Below the pieces are notes generated by a model that worked only from the letters and a program-made list of their open reading frames with translations, did no database searches and had not been told where the DNA came from. Of a DNA stretch of 5,724 bases, positions 1 to 4,474 are shown in pieces (the first letter of the stretch is position 1; each line of letters begins with the position of its first letter). A program made the position numbers and the translations under genes. Source of the DNA: Prevotellaceae bacterium (GTDB lineage Bacteria > Bacteroidota > Bacteroidia > Bacteroidales > UBA932); contig JAITKG010000095.1 of the NCBI GenBank assembly GCA_031278495.1, positions 1-5,724 of the forward strand. Reading direction: 5' to 3'.

Positions 1-2
1 GG

Positions 3-146
3 GGAACAGGTTTCAGTAACGAAACGTTTTTTGATAATCACGATACCGCGCTGTTTCATATCGGAATACTCTACAAGTTCGGAAAAGAAATAAAATCACG
101 GGCGCAAACAAATCTTAACAATCGTCCGGTTCAATTGAACCGGTAA
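3..146 (+). CDS. Outer-membrane beta-barrel protein, C-terminal fragment
   Basis: The window opens inside a reading frame that gives 47 residues before a TAA stop. The stretch ALFHIGILYKFG (about residues 16-27) alternates hydrophobic and polar residues and ends in an aromatic residue, as the last membrane strand of Bacteroidetes outer-membrane barrels does. The other two forward frames stop within the first 110 bases. About 20 polar, basic residues (GKEIKSRAQ...QLNR) follow the putative last strand, which is unusual because barrels normally end at the aromatic residue. The tail could be a linker that once led to another domain, or a frame extended by mutation. The last six codons lie in a perfect palindrome. 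The family (simple barrel or OmpA-type) cannot be decided because the N-terminus is outside the window. The barrel assignment is inferred from a short stretch. Confidence 0.55.
   Translation, partial: GTGFSNETFFDNHDTALFHIGILYKFGKEIKSRAQTNLNNRPVQLNR
126..143. repeat. Perfect 18-bp palindrome at the end of the barrel gene
   Basis: CCGGTTCAATTGAACCGG equals its own reverse complement over all 18 bases and has no spacer. It covers the last six sense codons of the outer-membrane protein frame and ends one base before the TAA stop. It lacks the loop and T-tract of an intrinsic terminator, so a dimeric-protein binding site or a recombination/insertion remnant is as likely as an RNA structure. Confidence 0.7.
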
Positions 147-306
147 ACGCAGAGATTAACGGGCAGGGTAATAGAAATGGCACATAAATGATGAAAAAAA
201 TGTCCGGAATATGAATTTTTCCCGCTTTTGGGGGACATTCTTATTTCCTTTAGGTCAGGAATTTTGAAAAAAAGTTGGTATATGATGGGGCAAAATGCAT
301 TATCTG

Positions 307-422
307 TTACCAATGTAAACATCCGATAAGAATAGTAAAGTAGCCATAGGAAGTATTTTCTGTTTCGCCTGTTTGAGCGCAACGCTTGTAAATATTGCGA
401 AAAAGAAAAATTTTGTTCTCAT
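307..422 (-). pseudogene. Possible decayed 5' end of a secreted or outer-membrane protein gene
   Basis: From an ATG at 422 the minus strand reads MRTKFFFFAIFTSVA, shaped like a signal peptide: a basic start, a hydrophobic core and small residues. The same frame then becomes KQAKQK and stops at 300. Moving to the frame one base away at that point gives AQTGETENTSYGYFTILIG before a stop at 307-309, so one missing base would rebuild a normal cleavage site (SVA-AQT) followed by a barrel-like first strand. No continuation is recognisable beyond it. The reading is an inference from a short AT-rich stretch, where hydrophobic runs arise by chance. The alternative is plain non-coding DNA or a 40-residue small protein in the unshifted frame. 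Confidence 0.25.
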
Positions 423-461
423 AATCTTCTGCTTTTATTTGTTATTATTTTTGTAGTATCA

Positions 462-501
462 GGATTGTTTTCAAACACAAATACCATTTACAAAACAATC
501 C
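462..501. repeat. Inverted repeat, 10-bp arms
   Basis: GGATTGTTTT (462-471) and AAAACAATCC (492-501) are perfect reverse complements around a 20-base loop. A second small dyad, GGCAAT/ATTGCC (507-512 with 521-526), follows at once. If the promoter at 727-756 is active, both would lie in its transcript. Neither has the tight loop plus T-tract of a standard terminator. Confidence 0.45.
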
Positions 502-726
502 CCTGCGGCAATTTTTTATCATTGCCACTTTCACGATTTCTACGTTGGTTTGTGGAATTTTTCTTAAAACGAAAACGTGAACTTTTATTTATCCCGATAG
601 GGGTTCTGACAACCCGAACAACATGATAAACAAATTTAAATCACGTTTAATAGCAAAACATGATATATCTGTGGTTGAAATTTGCGGATTTCTTACACCA
701 GTATAAAAGAATATCCATTAACGCCG

Positions 727-756
727 CAAATATAAAACTAATTTTTTAATTGCAAA
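727..756 (-). promoter_or_regulatory. Bacteroidetes-type promoter pointing left, no clear gene downstream
   Basis: On the minus strand TTTG (756-753) is followed after 18 bases by TATATTTG (734-727), which matches the TAnnTTTG -7 element exactly. The spacer is one base shorter than the usual 19-21. It lies about 60 bases beyond the antitoxin stop and would start RNA near position 720, running left through an apparently gene-free region. A chance match is possible in such AT-rich DNA. Confidence 0.35.
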
Positions 757-817
757 TTTAATTTTCTTACGCAGGTACGCCTCGTTTTTAATACGTTGAC
801 CTTACTAGTATGTGTGT

Positions 818-1936
818 TCATGTTTCTTCTACTAAATATTTCCTGTTGATTATTTCAAACGGATCACTATTGTACTTGTGTAAGCGTGTATATGGAATTT
901 GTCCTTCATGCACTAATGCTCCTGCGATAATACTTTTTGCAATATGGTGTTTTTTAGCACATGCTTCAATATCTGTTGCTGCAATATATTTCATTTTATC
1001 CTTGAAAAATTGCATTATCGCCTCATGCTTTAACTTCTCTTGGGCTAAAGCATCGGCTTCCTGTTCTTGTTTGGAATTTTGCTTCTCATACAAATCATCC
1101 AAGTAATAATCATCCGTTTTTTTCAAATGCCGCAAGACATGTGCCATTTCATGCGCAACGGTAAACCAAAAATTATCGCTACGCTTATAACGTCCCGTGT
1201 AAACAATTACCGGATTCTTTTTATCGAAAAAGGACGCTCCGTCTAAATAGGTTTTTGGCAAATGACTAAGCACAAAAAATTTTACGCCGCAATCCATCAA
1301 ATTTTTCAAGAACAAGTTAATTCCATTGGTTTTTACCGTGTAATCGTTTATTTCCGCATATAATTTTTCTAATTTAACCTTATTGTATTCCGGTGTTTTA
1401 ATTTTTTCCGCACTGTTTTTAGCCATTTGAAACCAACATTGCAATGCGTAATCACTGAAATGATGATACGCTTTCGATTTACGGTAAGTTACCGGCAATT
1501 CCGTTTGCCGCATGAATGAGAAATCGCCTACCGGTTTATGCCAAAAATCTTCTACTTGCTTTTCCAAGTCAGCTACATCATTTGTTTTTTTCAGCCATCT
1601 TTTTTTTGTCATTTCACTAATCGGCATAAATTCATAAATAAGCGATTTTCGTTTTGTCGCTTTTTGTTTCTCCGTCAGGGTTTCTAAGCGCAACCGATAA
1701 TTGGTTTCCAAATTCAGCCAAAATTGGGCGGACTGTCCAAAAGCGCCCGACAATAACCTGGCTGTTTCCAATGTTACAGGCTGTTTATTGGATATCAATT
1801 GGCTAACTGTTTTTACCGATAAGCCAAGTACCTCTGCCAAGTCCGATTGTAACCAGCCTCTATAGTCCATATCCTCTTGTATATGAAAGCCGGGACCTAA
1901 CGGCTTAAATGGTTTTAATTCGTTTATATAACTCAT
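818..1936 (-). CDS. HigA-type antitoxin fused to an ImmA/IrrE-family zinc peptidase domain
   Basis: This 372-residue protein has two parts. Residues about 12-85 match the HigA/XRE helix-turn-helix antidote family: an LGPGF.I.E start, the helix-turn-helix region SDLAEVLGLSVKTVSQLISNKQPVT (split here as SDLAEVLGLS and VKTVSQLISNKQPVT), then ETARLL..AFG.SAQFWLNLE. Residues about 195-340 match the ImmA/IrrE metallopeptidase family, with the zinc motif HEMAH at 262-266 and a downstream EQEAD (291-295) whose glutamate is the expected third ligand. Typical HigA antitoxins are only about 90-110 residues, so roughly 270 residues are added. The start gives a full HigA N-terminus and lies 12 bases after the toxin stop, so the two genes form one operon. 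Known roles are to bind and neutralise HigB and repress the operon through the DNA-binding part. ImmA/IrrE peptidases cleave regulators, so cleavage of itself or of another regulator is plausible but inferred. Its AT-rich composition contrasts with the neighbouring lyase gene. Confidence 0.88.
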   Translation of the reverse strand: MSYINELKPFKPLGPGFHIQEDMDYRGWLQSDLAEVLGLSVKTVSQLISNKQPVTLETARLLSGAFGQSAQFWLNLETNYRLRLETLTEKQKATKRKSLIYEFMPISEMTKKRWLKKTNDVADLEKQVEDFWHKPVGDFSFMRQTELPVTYRKSKAYHHFSDYALQCWFQMAKNSAEKIKTPEYNKVKLEKLYAEINDYTVKTNGINLFLKNLMDCGVKFFVLSHLPKTYLDGASFFDKKNPVIVYTGRYKRSDNFWFTVAHEMAHVLRHLKKTDDYYLDDLYEKQNSKQEQEADALAQEKLKHEAIMQFFKDKMKYIAATDIEACAKKHHIAKSIIAGALVHEGQIPYTRLHKYNSDPFEIINRKYLVEET

Positions 1937-1948
1937 CGTAGTAATGTT

Positions 1949-2254
1949 TTATTGATAGTGATTTGAAATATCAGTTATATCGAAAACTCCTATAGTTACA
2001 CTGTCATTGAGCCATTCTATTTTCATTTCCAAACGATATTGGTCATTTAATCGCATTGAATACAATTGTTTATTTGTTAATTTTTCAAAATGCAATGATT
2101 TAGCTTGCTGTAAATCATAAATATCTGTAGCGGCTTCTATCTTTTCAATACATGAAAGAAATTTGAATACAATATGAGGTTGTAGTTTATATTTTCCACT
2201 TCGACCTGTATTGTATAGCTTTTGCAATTCTTTATTTATTATACGTACTTCCAT
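1949..2254 (-). CDS. HigB-like toxin of the RelE/ParE superfamily
   Basis: The protein has 101 residues, a usual size for HigB toxins, which are ribosome-dependent mRNA endonucleases. Family features include the N-terminal KELQKLYNTGRSG helix, the LHFEKLTNKQLYSMRLNDQYRL segment (residues 54-75) with the strand-forming MRLNDQYRL and an arginine at 74, and the C-terminal DISNHY (95-100) ending in the His/Tyr pair that contributes to catalysis in this superfamily. The ATG at 2254 is preferred. An upstream TTG (2275) would add seven residues but lies inside the -7 promoter element, so it should not be in the mRNA. The gene order is toxin first, antitoxin second with a 12-base gap, the order typical of higBA. 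Expression probably depends on the promoter/operator immediately upstream. The family call is firm, but activity on mRNA is inferred. Confidence 0.85.
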   Translation of the reverse strand: MEVRIINKELQKLYNTGRSGKYKLQPHIVFKFLSCIEKIEAATDIYDLQQAKSLHFEKLTNKQLYSMRLNDQYRLEMKIEWLNDSVTIGVFDITDISNHYQ

Positions 2255-2272
2255 GTACAATAAAACATGATG

Positions 2273-2303
2273 CAAAAATAGGAAGAAAAAGGTAAATTAC
2301 AAA
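2273..2303 (-). promoter_or_regulatory. Promoter of the toxin-antitoxin operon
   Basis: On the minus strand TTTG (2303-2300), a 19-base spacer and TATTTTTG (2280-2273) match both elements and the spacing of the Bacteroides primary promoter (TTTG, 19-21 bases, TAnnTTTG). RNA would start near 2266, only about 12 bases before the toxin ATG at 2254. This supports that start and excludes the upstream TTG. The -33 box sits in the loop of the surrounding inverted repeat. Confidence 0.65.
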
Positions 2304-2326
2304 ATTATATTTACCTTTTTCTTCCT
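2280..2326. promoter_or_regulatory. 18-bp perfect inverted repeat: likely operator, possibly also terminator
   Basis: Arms 2280-2297 and 2309-2326 are exact reverse complements over 18 bases (AGGAAGAAAAAGGTAAAT and its complement) around an 11-base loop. The right-hand, promoter-proximal arm on the minus strand fills the spacer between the -33 and -7 elements, so a protein bound here would block transcription. A HigA-type repressor encoded in the operon is the natural candidate. On the minus strand the repeat also lies 73 bases after the lyase stop and is followed by ATTTTTG, so it could end lyase transcription as an AT-rich stem-loop. Both roles are inferred. Confidence 0.65.
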
Positions 2327-2398
2327 GTTTATTTTTTTAATTTACGCTATATGTCTTTTTGTCAGTACACTATATTCTTATGCCATAGAATTTTTTTT

Positions 2399-3865
2399 CT
2401 ACAAACTATCCCCGAAATCCTTTTTAAACTGGGCGATTAACTGCGACGGCCAGTCGGACACGGGTTCCAGACCGCCCATGAAAAAGCGCAAGACCGGCGG
2501 CTCATAGACGAACTTCAAGCCGCCTATCAAGTGCCGGTGCCGGTGTAACCAGACCATGCGGTCTTCCACATACTTGATTTGGGAAAGCGTAAATACGCGG
2601 CGCGGCACAGCGAGGCGCAATAATTCCATGTCGGCATACGTTTCGTTGCCTTCTTCGTCGCGCTGGTTCGAGATAGAGCCGCGTTCCATGCCGCGAACGC
2701 CGGAAACAAGGTAGAACGCCGCCGCCAACGCCCCTGCGGGATACTGCGTTTGCGGGATATGCCCGCACAAGGTCATCGCGTCGACATGCGCCCCCAGCAC
2801 GCCCGGCGGCGTAACCATCGGAACGCCCTGCGATGAAAGCGCCTTCACCAAATATTCAATATACTGCGGGCTTTGGCAAATCATCGTTTCGTCCAGCGTT
2901 TCGTAAAGCCCTACCGCCATCGCTTCAATTTCCCGTACGGAAATACCGCCATACGTCAAAAAGCCTTCAAATAAAGGCACGAGCGCTTCCAGTTCGCGGT
3001 AGATTGTCTCGTCGTTCGTACAAATGCCGCCGCCGCGGGAAGAACTTAATTTGCGGGCGGAAAAGTACACAATATCGCACAAGCCCGTCATCAGCGCAAT
3101 GACTTCCGCCATAGTAGCGTGTTCAAATCCGGGTTCGCGCTGTAATATCAGGTAAGCGTTTTCGCCCAGCAAACTGGCGTCCAACACCACGCGGATACCG
3201 TATTTATCCGCCACCCGGCGCACCTCGCGCAGGTTTTGGATAGAGAACGGTTGCCCGCCAATGAGGTTGGTCGAAGCTTCCATGCGGATAAACGGGATAT
3301 TTTCCACGCCTGTTTCCCGGATGACCTGTTCGAGTTTTTCGATATCCATGTTCCCCTTGAACGGATGCGACGAGGAGAGGTTGTAGGCTTCGCCGTAAAG
3401 CAATTCCACGATACGCCCGCCATACTGGGTGATATGCGCCAGGGCGGTGGTGAAATGATAATTCATTGGTATCAATCCGCCCTTTTTCTTGATGTAGGCG
3501 CAGGAAAGGATATTTTCCGCCGCGCGCCCCTGATGCACCGGCAAAAAATATTTCTTCTTCAATACCTCTTCCACCGCTTTTTGCAGGCGGAAGAAACTCT
3601 GCGAACCGGCATACGCATCATCGGCTTGCATCATGGCGGCGATTTGCTGGTCGCTCATGGCATTGGTGCCGCTGTCGGTCAGCATGTCCAGAAAAACGTC
3701 TTTCGTGCTGAGGCGGAACGTATTAAAACCGCCCTCATACAATGCCGCCAGCCGGCGTTCCACAGGAACTAAATTTAATTTTTGTACTACGCGCACTTTG
3801 TGCAACTCCAGCGGAATGTTTTCGCCGTTGTAAAATTTAACCTTTACGGGGTTTTCTTTGCTCAT
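2399..3865 (-). CDS. Tryptophanase / tyrosine phenol-lyase family PLP enzyme (beta-eliminating lyase), divergent
   Basis: The 488-residue product belongs to the fold-type I PLP lyases that cleave tryptophan or tyrosine to indole or phenol, pyruvate and ammonia. Visible family landmarks, with Citrobacter tyrosine phenol-lyase equivalents recalled from the literature, are TDSGTNAMSD (63-72), Tyr85 (Tyr71), phosphate-binding QGR (112-114), Phe138 stacking on the ring, Asn200 (Asn185), Asp229 (Asp214), Ser269, Schiff-base Lys272 (Lys257) and substrate-carboxylate Arg417 (Arg404). Arg395 (MERG; Arg381) and Phe461-Phe462 (Phe448-449) are the tyrosine phenol-lyase type; tryptophanase has Ile and His there. 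Oddities: the cofactor-contacting Arg217 is Leu232, Lys256 is Arg271, and the usual KKD...NxGG loop reads RKLSSSRGG. About 19 extra residues follow the usual C-terminus. The ATG at 3865 is chosen because an upstream ATG (3916) lies before the predicted RNA start. Family sure; substrate uncertain. Confidence 0.88.
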   Translation of the reverse strand: MSKENPVKVKFYNGENIPLELHKVRVVQKLNLVPVERRLAALYEGGFNTFRLSTKDVFLDMLTDSGTNAMSDQQIAAMMQADDAYAGSQSFFRLQKAVEEVLKKKYFLPVHQGRAAENILSCAYIKKKGGLIPMNYHFTTALAHITQYGGRIVELLYGEAYNLSSSHPFKGNMDIEKLEQVIRETGVENIPFIRMEASTNLIGGQPFSIQNLREVRRVADKYGIRVVLDASLLGENAYLILQREPGFEHATMAEVIALMTGLCDIVYFSARKLSSSRGGGICTNDETIYRELEALVPLFEGFLTYGGISVREIEAMAVGLYETLDETMICQSPQYIEYLVKALSSQGVPMVTPPGVLGAHVDAMTLCGHIPQTQYPAGALAAAFYLVSGVRGMERGSISNQRDEEGNETYADMELLRLAVPRRVFTLSQIKYVEDRMVWLHRHRHLIGGLKFVYEPPVLRFFMGGLEPVSDWPSQLIAQFKKDFGDSL

Positions 3866-3895
3866 GATTGTAAATGTGTTTTGAAAAATAAAGCG

Positions 3896-3929
3896 CAAAT
3901 GTACAAAAAATTCCATTCACAATACCAAA
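3896..3929 (-). promoter_or_regulatory. Promoter of the lyase gene
   Basis: On the minus strand TACATTTG (3903-3896) matches the TAnnTTTG -7 element exactly. TTTG (3929-3926) lies 22 bases upstream, slightly longer than the preferred 19-21. RNA would start near 3889, giving a leader of roughly 24 bases to the ATG at 3865. This supports that start over the in-frame ATG at 3916. Confidence 0.55.
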
Positions 3930-3930
3930 A

Positions 3931-3978
3931 AGATTTAAAGATTTAAAGATTCAAAGATTTAAAAATTTAAAAATTTAA
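3931..3978. repeat. Six tandem 8-bp units, consensus AGATTTAA
   Basis: Six consecutive 8-base units run without gaps: three exact AGATTTAA copies (3931, 3939, 3955), one AGATTCAA (3947) and two AAATTTAA (3963, 3971). They fill the space between the terminator hairpin and the -33 box of the lyase promoter, where copy-number change by slippage or an A-tract bend could affect promoter activity. That effect is inferred. Confidence 0.8.
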
Positions 3979-4012
3979 AAAAAACCGCCGGCGCTTTTCT
4001 GCACCGGCAGTT
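3977..4012 (-). terminator. Rho-independent terminator on the minus strand
   Basis: In minus-strand RNA, arms 4012-4001 and 3994-3983 pair over 12 bp (ten Watson-Crick and two G-U pairs) around a 6-base loop, and eight T residues follow (3984-3977). In plus-strand RNA the two wobbles become C-A mismatches, so the structure favours leftward transcripts. The nearest leftward gene upstream is the Ig-repeat protein ending at 4475, so its transcript would carry a 3' tail of about 460 bases. The terminator also insulates the lyase promoter. Confidence 0.75.
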
Positions 4013-4020
4013 CTTTTTTG

Positions 4021-4320
4021 CACCCAACTTTCTGTTGAAAGTTAAGAGTTAAAAGTTGCCGGCGATAGCCTGTTTTCAACTTTCAACTCTTAATTTATCA
4101 GTTTTAAAAAACAAAGCGCCCTTAGTAGCTTTTTTTAGTTGAAAGTTGAAAGTTGAAAGTTGCTGCCGCGCCAGCCACATTTTCACATCAGCTGCCGCCA
4201 GCCCAATTAGTCACATTAATCACATTAGTCACATTAGCACATTAGCCTCCGCAGCCGCCAGCCACATTTTCACATCTTCACATATTCACATATTCATATA
4301 TTCCCATTAGCCAGCGCCTG
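4021..4320. repeat. Cluster of short tandem, direct and inverted repeats
   Basis: No gene is visible. A degenerate GTTGAAA word occurs in direct form at 4034-4058, inverted at 4075-4093, and as a clean tandem (three units plus GTTG) at 4138-4162. The arms 4042-4058 and 4077-4093 pair over 17 bp with one A-C mismatch that becomes G-U in minus-strand RNA. The inverted copy can alternatively pair with 4137-4151. A 20-base direct repeat, GCCAGCCACATTTTCACATC, occurs at 4170-4189 and 4257-4276. Between them TCACATTAR is repeated about four times (4211-4244), and TTCACATA-type 8-mers run from 4277 to 4300. Confidence 0.8.
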
Positions 4321-4474
4321 CCAACGCGTAACCCTTAGTTCGTAACGCAGGTACAGGCTGTCATCGTGCTACCCTTTGGGTTGCAAGGACACCCGTTCCC
4401 CGCAGTGATCAGGCTTTAGGATAGTTACATACCATATTCAAACGCAGCGCGTCATCACATCTAGCAATAGATAC
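4321..4474. other. Non-coding block directly after the Ig-repeat gene
   Basis: All three leftward frames contain stops in this 154-base stretch and no protein is recognisable. It is less repetitive than the neighbouring cluster and contains small dyads: ACCC-TTT-GGGT (4371-4381) and a GGG...CCC pair around TTGCAAGGACA (4378-4394). A CGTAAC word occurs twice (4325-4330 and 4341-4346). No tRNA-like T-arm was found. It is the 3' untranslated part of the surface-protein transcript if that transcript ends at the terminator near 3980. Confidence 0.5.

Larger units (their letters stand above)
147..817. other. AT-rich intergenic region without a convincing intact gene
   Basis: This 671-base gap separates the end of the barrel gene (+) from the end of the antitoxin gene (-), so the two transcripts converge on it. 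Frames on both strands are short or low-complexity. An 83-codon minus-strand frame (131-382) has no recognisable domain and a TTG start. A 27-codon plus-strand frame (623-706) is equally unsupported. Visible content: a possible decayed gene start near 307-422, an inverted repeat at 462-501, a 6-bp hairpin at 507-526, a 5-bp hairpin at 601-615, and a left-pointing promoter at 727-756. No clear intrinsic terminator for the toxin-antitoxin operon was found here. Confidence 0.6.

Noticed and set aside
121..146. GGTTCAATT resembling a tRNA T-arm
   Set aside because: It is part of an 18-bp palindrome inside a coding frame; no acceptor, D or anticodon arms can be drawn around it.
131..382. 83-codon minus-strand frame
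   Set aside because: It starts at TTG, has low-complexity AT-rich content and no recognisable domain, and overlaps the end of the barrel gene; most likely chance.
623..706. 27-codon plus-strand frame
   Set aside because: Too short, with no promoter or family support and chance-level length in this AT-rich stretch.
810..1106. 98-codon plus-strand frame opposite the antitoxin C-terminus
   Set aside because: It is antisense to the peptidase-domain coding region and is Ser/Cys-rich without any motif; a shadow frame.
3236..3772. 178-codon plus-strand frame opposite the lyase
   Set aside because: It lies entirely antisense to a gene with clear family motifs; GC-rich codon bias on the real strand commonly opens such shadow frames.
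3977..4012. Bidirectional terminator
   Set aside because: In the plus-strand RNA the stem has two C-A mismatches, and no plus-strand gene lies upstream for it to terminate; only the minus-strand role is supported.
4021..4320. CRISPR-like array
   Set aside because: The repeats are 7-9-base direct tandems and one 20-base pair, without unique spacers of constant length between conserved repeats.
769..4354. Shared 10-mer ACGCAGGTAC at 769-778 and 4345-4354
   Set aside because: The match does not extend beyond ten bases and the contexts differ, so it is not evidence of an element boundary or att sites.
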